From: Natrinema altunense
Lineage (GTDB): Archaea; Halobacteriota; Halobacteria; Halobacteriales; Natrialbaceae
DNA: 64,000 nt
Direction of reading: 5' to 3'
Assembly (NCBI RefSeq): GCF_000731985.1
Contig: NZ_JNCS01000005.1
Location: 1 to 64,000 of the forward strand
Each line of letters starts with the position of its first letter. Position 1 is the stretch's first letter. The notes beneath the pieces were generated by a model. The model was given only the letters and a program-made list of their open reading frames with translations. It did not search any database and had not been told where the DNA came from. The translations under genes were made by a program, and so were the position numbers. Positions 53,312 to 61,862 of this stretch are shown here, piece by piece.

Positions 53312-54008
53312 GGCGGTGCTCAGATAAGGATGAAGGATGAGGCGGTTCGTTTTCTGAGTGATCCATGCCCGAAAACGACCGCCTCAACGGTTGTTTAGAC
53401 GAGATTAACTTAGAGTTTGTTGAACAAGAAGCGACACCGCGATTGCTGATGAAGCTCAGTATTCAACTGCACCTCGCTGGACTCTCGCTTTCAAATACTG
53501 TCTCTGTTCTTGAGGTATTCGGTGTCAAACGCGCTCGATCTACTGTTCACAATTGGGTTCACAAGGCCGATCTACAGCCCGAATCTGGCCGGGGTCCGGA
53601 TCACGTTGCGGTTGACGAGACCGTGATCCGACTGAACGATGAGTAGTATTGGCTGTACGCCGCAATCGATCTAGAGACAAACGAACTACACCATACAACG
53701 CTTGAACCGACAACAACGAAGGTTCTCGCTCATTCGTTTCTTACGGAACTCTCCGAGAAACACGACGTCTCTGACGCCGTGTTTCTCGTCGATAGGTCGC
53801 ACTCGTCACAAGATGCATGTCAGCGCCACGGCTTCGATTTCAGATACGAAAAACATGGAAATCGGAATGCTGTTGAACCTGTCTTTCGAGAGATAAGACG
53901 GCGAACACTCTGCTTCTCGAACTGCTTTAGCAATGCCGAAGCAGAAACTGCCGACGACTGGCTTAGATCGTTCAGCTTCGCATGGAATCAGCTTATCTGA
54001 ACACTACC
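53312..54008 (+). mobile_element. IS6-family insertion sequence (defective)
   Basis: Ends are imperfect inverted repeats: ggcggtgctcagataagg at the left, and the complement of the right end reads ggtagtgttcagataagc. The 697-bp length and single transposase fit haloarchaeal IS6-group elements. The 8 bases beside each end (gtgtgatt and acctaatg) do not match, so no target duplication remains. Confidence 0.85.
53365..54000 (+). pseudogene. IS6-family transposase interrupted by one amber codon
   Basis: Reads MPENDRLNGCLDEINLEFVE and DHVAVDETVIRLNDE, then TAG at 53644-53646, then in the same frame YWLYAAIDLETNELHHTTLE, VFLVDRSHSSQDACQRHGFD and ends DWLRSFSFAWNQLI. Relatives have a glutamine or similar at the stop position. 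The DDE acids (VDET, LVDR, FREI) are still present, so inactivation is recent. LVDRSHS replaces the usual VDGSHS. Confidence 0.88.
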
Positions 54009-54158
54009 ACCTAATGCGCAGACGTGTCTGGGGTGCGGGACAGGATCGCTATGTTCGTTAACGAATTCAAAATCGGTCTTCGCCAACTGAGTGCGAAAAA
54101 TGCCGATTCAGTAGGATCAGAGTGTGAATCTTGGTCCTTCAAGATCGCGTGCGAAGAA

Positions 54159-54193
54159 ATGGGTTGGGGCAGATTCGAACTGCCGACTTCCTC
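54159..54193. repeat. Attachment site copy, left (att)
   Basis: 35 bp identical to 60206-60240, beginning atgggttggggcagattc. It is a detached copy of the tRNA 3' end; sequence diverges directly after ctcctc-like bases at 54194. Confidence 0.92.
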
Positions 54194-54274
54194 GCTCGCT
54201 CCGCTCGCAACCGCCGAATGGAGGTCTCTCGACCCGGTTCTGTGAATCAACCCACGGCGTTCCGCAAGATAACC

Positions 54275-55285
54275 ATGTCCGAACGCCGAACCCAAATGAA
54301 GCCCGAACGTGCCGTGAATCGATTCCTCTCCGAAATGAAGCCGGAGTGGGCTGAATCAACGTACTATAATTACAGCTCGTCGCTCTCTCGATTCCTCGAG
54401 TTTTGCGAAGAAGATGAACTCGATAACGTCTGCGAGATCGACGGCTTCCATATCTCGGATTTCAAATCCACACGTCGGAAAGATGAAATCAGCGAGATGA
54501 CTCTCTACAACGAACTCAATTCCCTTCGATCGTTCCTGAAATGGTGCAACGCAATGGGACTCATTGAGTCGTGGGTCGTCGAGGATATGGTCCTCAATGA
54601 ACCGGACGATAAGGTTCGTTCCGACAAGCTGGACGCTGAGGAAGCGGAGATGATCCGCAACTACCTGAATCAGTTCGAGTACGCCACTCTCCGTCACGCA
54701 CTGTTCGCAATTCTATGGGACACTGGAATCCGACTGGGAACCGCTCGGTCCCTTGACGTAGACGACTACCATCCCGAAGAAAAATACATTGAGGTGCAGC
54801 ATCGTCCCGATCAGGGAACCCCGCTGAAAAACGAACATGAAGCCGATCGGGAGATCAACCTACATACCTGGGCGTGCGAGATTCTTGACGACTACCTCCA
54901 AATGCACCACGAAGGAGCTACTGACGATCACGACCGAGAACCCCTATTAGGTTCCCGTCATGGTCGGATGACACTCTCTAACCTTCGGATGCATATCCGC
55001 CGTCTCACTCGTCCGTGCCACTACACCGGGGATTGTCCCCATGGACGAGATCAAAACGAGTGCGAAGCTGCTATCGATTATCGCGCTGCCTCTCAGTGTC
55101 CTGGTTCCGTCAGTCCACATCCAATCCGACGTGGTGCCATTACCCACTGGCTTAATGAAGGGCATCGGAAGGAGCTTATCAGCGAACGGATGAACGTCGG
55201 AGTGAAAACCCTCGATGAACACTACGACGCTCGAACCGAGTCTGAGAAACGGAATCTCCGGCGAGAAATGTTCGAGATGGAATAA
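54275..55285 (+). CDS. Tyrosine recombinase (integrase)
   Basis: 336 residues. N-terminal SAM-like DNA-binding domain (STYYNYSSSLSRFLEFCEED), then the catalytic domain with the first arginine in WDTGIRLGTARSLDVDDY, HxxR as SPHPIRRGAITHWL, and the nucleophilic tyrosine in TLDEHYDARTESEKRNLR. A cysteine-rich insert (CHYTGDCPHGRDQNECEAA) is typical of haloarchaeal integrases. The ATG at 54275 is used since the frame upstream runs through the att repeat. Confidence 0.93.
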   Translation: MSERRTQMKPERAVNRFLSEMKPEWAESTYYNYSSSLSRFLEFCEEDELDNVCEIDGFHISDFKSTRRKDEISEMTLYNELNSLRSFLKWCNAMGLIESWVVEDMVLNEPDDKVRSDKLDAEEAEMIRNYLNQFEYATLRHALFAILWDTGIRLGTARSLDVDDYHPEEKYIEVQHRPDQGTPLKNEHEADREINLHTWACEILDDYLQMHHEGATDDHDREPLLGSRHGRMTLSNLRMHIRRLTRPCHYTGDCPHGRDQNECEAAIDYRAASQCPGSVSPHPIRRGAITHWLNEGHRKELISERMNVGVKTLDEHYDARTESEKRNLRREMFEME

Positions 55286-55564
55286 GAGGGAGAAACCAAG
55301 CTACAAACAGGTCTCGGTGATTTACTCCGGGGGTTCGACCACCGGAAACTGTCTTCTATCTCTTTGATTCTTCCGCGATTATCTCGACATAGTCACACGA
55401 ATTTCGGTATCTATTTCCGTTTGAAAGCCGTCTATAGAATGAAGACAAATTCTCGCGGGACTCTCCATTGACCAGTCGTGGCTATCGTGTTCCTCTTGAC
55501 TGTCTCAACGCATTGAAGTGGGGACCAACTTACCGTTGAGAGAACTCTACCACTAATCCAGATT

Positions 55565-57490
55565 ATGACGACGGATTCAATCTCACACAGCGACAGCTAT
55601 GATGAACAGACAGTTGCTCCGAATGGAGTGACAACTGATGAAGCCCGTGATCGGCTCGAAGATACGCTATTCTCGGCACTCAAAGACGAAGAGGATTCAC
55701 TCATTCATGCGCCGACCTCGCTCGGTAAGACCCATCAAATCGCAACGACACGATGGCGAGACTATGACGAAATCACCGATGGTAAGCCGGTCATCCATAT
55801 CCACCAGACAACGAAAGCGCGGAAAGACGCTGTCCAGAAAAGTCGAGCGGAACCCGGTGTGGAATATCGTGTACTACGTGGTCGGACTGACGCGTGCCCT
55901 GTAGCCGCGGGAGACTACGACAACGAATTGACCGCTCCAAATGGTCGCACTCCCTCAGAGTGGTTCGACTGGATGTGCAATGTACGGAACATCTCCTTTC
56001 ACGAGGCACACAAGCAGTTGACGCAACGACGCGATCTACCTTGTGGGGAGTATTGCGACGCTGTCACTCAGTGGTGGGACATTTCAGACGGCGATGACGA
56101 ACCCGAGTACGATGTACTGCACACTACAGCGAACTTCGCTCACGTTGACGACCTCATTGAGGAGGCGAATGTCATCTTTGACGAGCGCCCAGAGTACGGA
56201 CTTACGTTCTCCGACCATGAACGGATACAGTTCCAACGAGCGACGACAAACTTGCTGAAACATCGCTCAGACGGCGAGTATGCAATGATCGATCTCAGGT
56301 ATGCCGTAATTCGTGACGAGCCAGAGTTGCAGGCAGAACTCAGAGAATATTTCGAGGACGAGGTCACAGAGGGGTGGCTATTCCGACGAGAAGAAACGCA
56401 TCGGCTTGCACCGGCTATCGGGCGTGCCATCCTTGACTCGGAGGAAGTCTGTGCGGGACGCTACCACGGACAGGATGGACGCGTTGAGGTTGTAATGAGT
56501 GGTCTGGACGGTGAAATCCGACACGTCCAGCACACTCCTGATCTCTCCCAAGCCCGCCGTGTCATCGGTCTTGATGCATTCCCGTCAGAAACCCGTTGGG
56601 AGATAAATACTGTCGGTGGCCTCTCACAAAAAATTGTCTTGTCGCCTGCCGAACGGAACTGGTGGCGACGAAACGAACGTGGATTGGTCGTCAAGCAGAT
56701 TGGGGAAGCAACTCGCTCTTACACGCAAGACTGGAAGGGGGCTGGCGAGACGAAATGTCGTTCACTCATTCAAAAAGTTCGTGAAATTCACGGTGAAGCG
56801 TTCCGGTCGTGTATTACGCCGAACAGCATTGAGCAGGACGTTCGCCAGATGATGGTTGACGCCGACGTTGAGGAGCCAACGACGATGCACTACGGTGAAC
56901 AAAAAAGCCGCAATGATTTCTCGAATGAAGAGGTCGGCTTGCTTGTCGGATGCATCGATCCCGGTGACGAGAACATCCTTGATCTGCTCGCCCTCTGCGA
57001 AGTGGTCGCGAAACCAAGGCGAATGGTGACGGAGTCAGGGGAACAAAAACGAGCACCGGGTCGTGACTTTGTTGGCCCGGACGCAGAGGTAGCAAGAGAG
57101 ATCTTGGCTTCAGTCCGGGAGAACAATCTGGCACAAGCTGCTGGCAGGTATGCACGGAATCCTGACGATCGTAACTCTGGAGCCACAGTGTACGTTTGGT
57201 CGGATGCACTCCCGAGGATGCTTGTTGACGAAGAGATCGGGACAGAGTACCGCTCGGCTACTGCTAAGCAAGCAGGGTTCGTACAAGTGCTGGAAGAGAA
57301 CCCGTCAGGAGTTACTGCGAAGCTCATCGCCACTGAAACAGATAGCGACAAGTCCTACGTTATCAGCTGGCTCGAAGAAATGGAACAGCAGAACAATATC
57401 ACGAAGTCTGTAGGGACTGGGTATCAAGGAGCTACTGAATGGAAGTGGTGTGGTGGAGACCTCGAGAGGTCTGTTGTGTTCGATTCGTGA
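55565..57490 (+). CDS. SF2 helicase, XPD-like cysteine arrangement, with C-terminal winged helix
   Basis: 641 residues. Walker A APTSLGKT at 49-56, Walker B VIFDER near 203-208, and motif VI LAQAAGRYARNPDDR near 530 identify a superfamily 2 helicase. Four cysteines (C111, C138, C160, C164) lie between Walker A and B, the position of the iron-sulphur domain in XPD/Rad3 helicases. A winged-helix segment ends the protein (SGVTAKLIATETDSDKSYVI). It is the largest gene of the element and probably starts its replication. The cluster (Fe-S or zinc) is inferred. Confidence 0.78.
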   Translation: MTTDSISHSDSYDEQTVAPNGVTTDEARDRLEDTLFSALKDEEDSLIHAPTSLGKTHQIATTRWRDYDEITDGKPVIHIHQTTKARKDAVQKSRAEPGVEYRVLRGRTDACPVAAGDYDNELTAPNGRTPSEWFDWMCNVRNISFHEAHKQLTQRRDLPCGEYCDAVTQWWDISDGDDEPEYDVLHTTANFAHVDDLIEEANVIFDERPEYGLTFSDHERIQFQRATTNLLKHRSDGEYAMIDLRYAVIRDEPELQAELREYFEDEVTEGWLFRREETHRLAPAIGRAILDSEEVCAGRYHGQDGRVEVVMSGLDGEIRHVQHTPDLSQARRVIGLDAFPSETRWEINTVGGLSQKIVLSPAERNWWRRNERGLVVKQIGEATRSYTQDWKGAGETKCRSLIQKVREIHGEAFRSCITPNSIEQDVRQMMVDADVEEPTTMHYGEQKSRNDFSNEEVGLLVGCIDPGDENILDLLALCEVVAKPRRMVTESGEQKRAPGRDFVGPDAEVAREILASVRENNLAQAAGRYARNPDDRNSGATVYVWSDALPRMLVDEEIGTEYRSATAKQAGFVQVLEENPSGVTAKLIATETDSDKSYVISWLEEMEQQNNITKSVGTGYQGATEWKWCGGDLERSVVFDS

Positions 57491-57759
57491 GGTCGTTGGG
57501 TTCTCCACATTATGAACTACTATGTGGGTCACCCTACGACCTACCGGAGTTATCCACCGATGAGTTGGAACGCATTGAGGGCGGGATTCGTCTCCGCAGG
57601 AGACTCCCGAACATGGAATGGGATAATCCGTTGAAGTCGTTGATCGAACGTTCCGGCTCATTAAGTGATCGGGAACTATTCAGTAGGAGCGAAGTGTCCC
57701 ATTATTTCTTTTCTGAGAGGAACTCTTCGCCTCCATGCATTGTTCCGTTGGGAGAGTAG
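57487..57759 (+). CDS. Small coupled protein, unknown function
   Basis: 90 residues with a GTG start that overlaps the helicase stop by 4 nt (GTGA). Sequence: MRSLGSPHYELLCGSPYDLP, ELSTDELERIEGGIRLRRRL, SLSDRELFSRSEVSHYFFSE. Composition looks coding and the overlap implies coupling to the helicase. 57760-57978 shows no gene. Confidence 0.5.
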   Translation: MRSLGSPHYELLCGSPYDLPELSTDELERIEGGIRLRRRLPNMEWDNPLKSLIERSGSLSDRELFSRSEVSHYFFSERNSSPPCIVPLGE

Positions 57760-57978
57760 CAAGCAACTCATGTAGCACACTCGTTCTGGGATGACTCCTC
57801 GATGGAATATGTCGGAAGCCTTTGAGAGGAATGTAGGGCAGTATTGCGGGCATCCATGCTCCCCGTTTCATCTTTCTCAAGTCCCGTAAATTTCGGTGGC
57901 TCTGGCAAGTGGTGATCGTCCCCAATACTGCCTCTATGAAATCCGCTTTAACCCCTGCAAAAAAGATGGCCCACTAAC

Positions 57979-58440
57979 TCAATCGCTTGCTCGTACTTCG
58001 TAGCGAGTCGCTTTTTTCAGGCGGTACTTATTTCGAGTCCATGTTGGGATTAGCTCCACCGTGGAGGAGCGACTGTTGAACTTGGAAGCGAAATTCTGTC
58101 GCTGAGCATCTTGGATCCAGTCATAGTCACTGGCGTCTAATGAGATGCCTTCCCTGTCGGCCATTCGCTGTGCCAGATCTTCCTGCGATGCGAGTCGGAA
58201 GGCAGTGTTGTTGTCATCCCCCGGGATTTGGGCAATGAGCATTGAGTTACCGCCAGGGAAACGTCGAAGGTAGTTGTCCTCTCGACAGAGTTTGTTCAGC
58301 GTTCGGGTAGTCGTCGCATCAGACAGTGCGTCATTCAACTCTGAACACGCGAAGGTCTGGTCCGGGAAGTTCTTCTCGATCGCCTCGAGGAGTTCTTTGC
58401 GTCTCGTCGTAAGGTTCGTCCAATTCGTGAATTCGGTCAT
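57979..58440 (-). CDS. Element-encoded winged-helix protein (candidate)
   Basis: 153 residues from MTEFTNWTNLTTRRKELLEA. The first 75 residues look like a winged helix (FACSELNDALSDATTTRTLN, then KLCREDNYLRRF); the rest is helical with a basic end (TWTRNKYRLKKATRYEV). It faces the helicase gene. It could regulate the element. The start at 58440 is chosen because the longer frame upstream is not protein-like. Confidence 0.6.
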   Translation of the reverse strand: MTEFTNWTNLTTRRKELLEAIEKNFPDQTFACSELNDALSDATTTRTLNKLCREDNYLRRFPGGNSMLIAQIPGDDNNTAFRLASQEDLAQRMADREGISLDASDYDWIQDAQRQNFASKFNSRSSTVELIPTWTRNKYRLKKATRYEVRASD

Positions 58441-58928
58441 TGTTGGCTGCCGACCATTTGAGTCCCGTGAACCACTTTCACCGAATTCGTAGCACCGAAG
58501 TGACTGTCGCACATAGTGCCACTCGACCCGGTGCAGGGGACTCTCCCTGTCGGCGGGTAGGGAATTTGCGGTAACTCTCCCTGCATACATCGTCCAGCCT
58601 CCAAGCAAGCCGATGTATGCGGGGTGCCTCTACACCTCGTTAGCTGGCAGTCCATTTTCCTGTTCTAACAGACCATTATGGACGAAGGTATATAAATCTG
58701 TCCGGAGGTAGCCGACTAATACAGACTCCATATTGGGCCTGTCGGCCACTATTTCGTCACGTATGTGGTGGCAGATCTCCTATGGCCAATTTTGGAGGCC
58801 AGATTGTCTGCAGACTCAGTCATCTTTGCATCCTCGAAAGAGGTTGACTCTCCTTGAATAGTAAAACGGCGCCTGTAGGGCCTATTGGCGAGGAATAGTT
58901 TTATTAGCGAGGGTGCACAGTGTCTGTT
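58441..58928. promoter_or_regulatory. Intergenic region inside the element, divergent promoters
   Basis: About 490 bp between the leftward winged-helix gene and the rightward 233-residue gene. tagttttatta (58895-58905) is a TATA element about 25-30 nt before the ATG at 58929. The repeated words ctctccctg (about 58541 and 58577) are short direct repeats. An origin could lie here, but no clear iteron array is seen. Confidence 0.45.
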
Positions 58929-59630
58929 ATGGGAAAGATAGACGGGAACTCTTATCCGGATATTAGCCCGGAAACAGCCGAGGATATTGCAGACAAACTC
59001 GTCAATACGTTCGGAGGGGAGCCGTCGAGCGAAAATGCATTCGCTCAGGAGATAGGGCATAAATCGGCTGATAGTGGGGCATATCGAGGAAAGATCGCTG
59101 ATGTTCGGAGGTACGGTCTTCTTCCAAGTAGAGGGCTTGAGCCTACTGAACTTGCTCATCGAGTAGCAAACCCGAGAGATGATACCGAAAGGGACCAAGC
59201 CCTTTATGATATGATGAGCCATATCGATATACTGCAGCGTCTGGAGAACCACCTGAATGGACAGACACCTTCGGGCGACTTCTGGCGGATATTGACTGAA
59301 ATAACAGATGCTTCTCCCAAGGACGCACGAGAAAAGTCAGATGAAATAAAGAAGTTATACAAAAGATTACTAAGATATAAAGAGAGCGCTGAATCGAATA
59401 CAGTCAGTTCCAACAACAGGATGGAACAGGATACAGGAACCTCAAATGCAAGTAGCAATGCGGAGATCTTGGTCAAAATTTCTGGAGATGAACTCCAACT
59501 GAGTGAAATTACCGAAACAAATCTTAAAATGGCCAAGGTTTTCGTGGAATCGAAAAAGAATGAGCTTGTAGGAGATGATTCAGATCAAGAAGATCAAGAT
59601 GAAGGGCCTAAACAGGCTAAACTGGGATAA
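58929..59630 (+). CDS. Element protein with N-terminal winged-helix-like domain
   Basis: 233 residues. The first 90 resemble a winged helix (ENAFAQEIGHKSADSGAYRG, KIADVRRYGLLPSRGLEPTE, LAHRVANPRDDTERDQALYD); then a helical part and a polar, acidic tail. The TATA box supports the ATG at 58929; a GTG 9 bp upstream is possible. Low GC. Role unknown; regulator or defence function cannot be told apart. Confidence 0.65.
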   Translation: MGKIDGNSYPDISPETAEDIADKLVNTFGGEPSSENAFAQEIGHKSADSGAYRGKIADVRRYGLLPSRGLEPTELAHRVANPRDDTERDQALYDMMSHIDILQRLENHLNGQTPSGDFWRILTEITDASPKDAREKSDEIKKLYKRLLRYKESAESNTVSSNNRMEQDTGTSNASSNAEILVKISGDELQLSEITETNLKMAKVFVESKKNELVGDDSDQEDQDEGPKQAKLG

Positions 59631-59805
59631 CAATAGAAGGAATAGAGACTACTTGCCGAAACAGGCCTAATGTGGTATAAGATGACGAAAACCCTGACTT
59701 TCAGCCAAAAATTTCACATGCAAAGTTACCAAATATGCGCTCAAGTACACTGGTCAATGTTCTAACCAGGTATTCCACTTCATTGAGTCGGTAGTTCTCA
59801 TCCCT

Positions 59806-60003
59806 TCAATGCGCTTCTTCACTGGATGTCTCCACTGCTTCTCGGAGTATTGTGTCGAGTTCCGGGCAATGATCGCGGAATATCTCTACATCGGTCGTTA
59901 ACTCCTCCTCGATCTTACGTCGTACTCGAGAGACAGCCTGATAGCGGAGATCGTCGTCAACGTTTTCCTTCCCCTCAATGAGTTCCTGTTTCTCGGTAGA
60001 CCT
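59806..60003 (-). pseudogene. Small element gene with lost start codon
   Basis: The frame reads STEKQELIEGKENVDDDLRY, QAVSRVRRKIEEELTTDVEI and FRDHCPELDTILREAVETSS to a TGA. It is a homologue of the gene at 60777-60956. Where the start should be, the codon at 60001-60003 is AGG rather than ATG, and no other start exists in frame, so a point mutation seems to have removed the start. Confidence 0.6.
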
Positions 60004-60205
60004 TCCAGACGAAAAGTAAGAGTACGGGAAAATTTTGCTGGTTGACGCGCATTATAGATTGTAGCGCATCTACTTATTTGGCAACGGGACGCCGTACTGC
60101 GATTCCACACAGAATTGGGAAGCGACTTCGTGAATTGCTGGAGGGGTGCAACGCCAATACGCCGCCCTCTGGTGGTTTACTACTTCACGCGAGGGAACCG
60201 AGCGG

Positions 60206-60240
60206 ATGGGTTGGGGCAGATTCGAACTGCCGACTTCCTC
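60206..60240. repeat. Attachment site copy, right, inside tRNA-Val
   Basis: 35 bp identical to 54159-54193; it covers the T-arm and 3' acceptor of the tRNA and marks the other end of the element. Confidence 0.92.
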
Positions 60241-60281
60241 CGTGTGAAGGAGGTATCATAACCGGACTAGATCACCAACCC
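60207..60281 (-). tRNA. tRNA-Val (anticodon CAC)
   Basis: 75 nt on the minus strand. Acceptor GGGTTGG pairs with CCAACCC, the anticodon stem is CCTCC/GGAGG around TTCACAC (anticodon CAC, valine), and the T-arm is GGCAG TTCGAAT CTGCC. The 3' CCA is not encoded. The gene is kept intact by the element inserted at its 3' end. Confidence 0.95.
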
Positions 60282-60440
60282 GCACGAGGTGCTTCCCGTG
60301 CGTTCGACTTAAGACTTCCTTTCACCGATCGCCGTCGGTCCCACTCGAGCGGCCCGCGGCTCCCCGGGTACGTCCCCAGCCGAACGCGTCACGTCCACTG
60401 CTCGAGGGCGCCAATAACAGTCGTTGTGAATGCGGCCGAT

Positions 60441-60572
60441 CTATTCACCAGAAGATTTGAATCTGTCGGGGTAGTTTTCTATCGATTCCCGCGGCGGGAG
60501 GCGGCCAATCGCGCGGGCGAGATCGCCATCGGTCCGGTGGATGGCGGCGTAGAGTGCCTGCGGGAGGTTCAC
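60441..60572 (-). CDS. 43-residue ORF, GTG start (candidate)
   Basis: Reads MNLPQALYAAIHRTDGDLAR, AIGRLPPRESIENYPDRF and ends KSSGE. Its GTG overlaps the stop of the broken gene upstream (GTGA), which suggests either coupling or a second frame break of one longer gene. Element-like context. Confidence 0.4.
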   Translation of the reverse strand: MNLPQALYAAIHRTDGDLARAIGRLPPRESIENYPDRFKSSGE

Positions 60573-60780
60573 CCTCTCAGGGTAGGGTCACCGGGGACCA
60601 GCGGGGCAGCGCCCCAGTCGCCTTCCTCGAGATAGTACGACTCGGGAAGCTGGCCTGCTTCGGAGACTCGGACCACGTCGTCGTTCTCGTCGAGGTCGCC
60701 GGGGAACCAGTCGGTATCGACGAACGCACCGCGGGTGAAGTGGTAGAGTTCCGTTTGTTCTCGCCAGATTCGTCGCTCAT
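60569..60780 (-). pseudogene. Frameshifted small gene
   Basis: Starts MSDESGENKR from an ATGA overlap with the gene before it. The protein-like sequence then continues in the neighbouring frame: TELYHFTRGAFVDTDWFPGD, LDENDDVVRVSEAGQLPESY and YLEEGDWGAAPLVPGDP to a TGA. One inserted or deleted base near residue 10 explains it. No family recognised. Confidence 0.55.
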
Positions 60781-60956
60781 TCGTCGCAGACAGCCTCTCG
60801 AAGCTCCTCGTACAGAGCAGGGTGGTTTTCCTTCAGAATCTCTGCATCGGTCTCCAACTCGCTGATTCGTTGTCGCACGCGAGAAGCGGACTCGTACCGC
60901 TTGCTGTCGGCAACATCCGCGTCACCGCTGATGCGCTCTCGGTCGGTTTTTGTCAT
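60777..60956 (-). CDS. Small element-type protein (59 residues)
   Basis: Reads MTKTDRERISGDADVADSKR, YESASRVRQRISELETDAEI and HPALYEELREAVCDE. A charged helical protein found near integrated elements in haloarchaea, homologous to the start-less copy at 59806-60003. Start at 60956; a longer start six residues upstream is possible. Coupled to the following broken gene by an ATGA overlap. Confidence 0.65.
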   Translation of the reverse strand: MTKTDRERISGDADVADSKRYESASRVRQRISELETDAEILKENHPALYEELREAVCDE

Positions 60957-61176
60957 AATCGCTGTAACTCCCATACCGCCATTCGATGGTGGCAGACAAC
61001 ATAGACATTAGGTTATGTCGCCATAGTGGTTAGCTCATACCACTACATTAGCTTATAACTTAATTTTTATTGTCACGGAGATATATCTCTCTGGTAGGAA
61101 GCGCGGGACGCCGGTCAGAAGTTGGCCGGAGCGTGTTTGGACCACGCCCGACCGCGCTTCGCCAAGGAGACGAAGC

Positions 61177-61485
61177 ATGAAGGAATCCGACCCCAATGCA
61201 CGAAAACGTACCGACCCGCGCCCCGCCTATATCGAGTTGGGCGACGACACCGACGGTGCATTCCACGTTTACCGGACGACCGACGAGACGATCCACGTCG
61301 TCCAGGATCGCCAGCGCGTCCAGAAGGTCGTTCTGAACGGCCGCTCGGTCGATGAGTACGTGAGGTTCGTCCGCGACGAAGTTGAGGGATGCGACTGGGA
61401 AGCCCGTCGCTACGTGGCTGACGACGAAGACCCGTTCGCCGCGTTCGTTGACCAGATCGTGGACGCACCCGAGGTGGCGGCTTGA
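61177..61485 (+). CDS. Acidic protein, unknown function
   Basis: 102 residues: PAYIELGDDTDGAFHVYRTT, DETIHVVQDRQRVQKVVLNG and VEGCDWEARRYVADDEDPFA. caaggaga 6 bp before the ATG is a Shine-Dalgarno-like site. Its TGA overlaps the ATG of the next gene (TGATG), so they form one operon. No family recognised. Confidence 0.65.
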   Translation: MKESDPNARKRTDPRPAYIELGDDTDGAFHVYRTTDETIHVVQDRQRVQKVVLNGRSVDEYVRFVRDEVEGCDWEARRYVADDEDPFAAFVDQIVDAPEVAA

Positions 61486-61862
61486 TGCAGCGTCGTCAGT
61501 TCCTCGCCGCGGCCGCCGCACTTGCCGCGCTCCCGCAGGCCGCGACCGCTGACACGGGTCGCGCCGAGGAGATCGTCGAAGACAGGAGTGTCACCGACGA
61601 CGGGACGTACTCGGTCACGGACTGCGGCTCCGTTCCGGGCGGGCTGAACAACGTCCACGTCACCGCGGACATGAACGATGGCCCGCTCGAAGTCGAAGGC
61701 GTCCACGAGGAGAACGGCTGGAGTGGCGTTGACCTCCGATGGTCATCCGGCCCCATCGAGGTCGGCACGGGTCTTGACCCCGACGACGCCCGCGACCTCG
61801 CCGCTCGGCTGGTGGTCGCCGCCGATGCAGCCGAAGGGGACCTCGGCGGGGGTGACGCCTGA
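61485..61862 (+). CDS. Tat-exported small protein, unknown function
   Basis: 125 residues. MQRRQFLAAAAALAALPQAA is a twin-arginine signal peptide; the mature part is an acidic beta-rich domain (DGTYSVTDCGSVPGGLNNVH, WSGVDLRWSSGPIEV). Coupled by TGATG to genes on both sides. The next gene starts with a closely related signal peptide, so the two are tandem paralogues or neighbours of a secreted pair. Confidence 0.65.
   Translation: MQRRQFLAAAAALAALPQAATADTGRAEEIVEDRSVTDDGTYSVTDCGSVPGGLNNVHVTADMNDGPLEVEGVHEENGWSGVDLRWSSGPIEVGTGLDPDDARDLAARLVVAADAAEGDLGGGDA

Larger units (their letters stand above)
54159..60240. mobile_element. 6.1 kb integrative element in tRNA-Val
   Basis: Bounded by two exact 35-bp direct repeats (54159-54193 and 60206-60240). 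The right one is the 3' part of the intact tRNA-Val(CAC), and a tyrosine integrase lies next to the left one. This is the standard product of integration into a tRNA 3' end. Cargo: integrase, XPD-like SF2 helicase, a small coupled gene, a winged-helix candidate, a second helical protein and a decayed small gene. No structural virus genes or partition genes are visible, so it looks like an integrated plasmid or a minimal element. GC is lower than in core DNA. Confidence 0.9.

Noticed and set aside
23671-53646. Amber codons read as pyrrolysine or other recoding
   Set aside because: Two isolated TAG codons, one in a transposase, are better explained by decay; no pyrrolysine genes are visible and haloarchaea are not known to use it.
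54161-54235. Second tRNA-Val gene at the left end of the element
   Set aside because: Only the 3' 35 bases match; the anticodon stem and 5' half are missing, so it is an att copy.
54131-54274. Longer N-terminus for the integrase
   Set aside because: The frame passes through the tRNA-derived att repeat, and homology starts after 54275.
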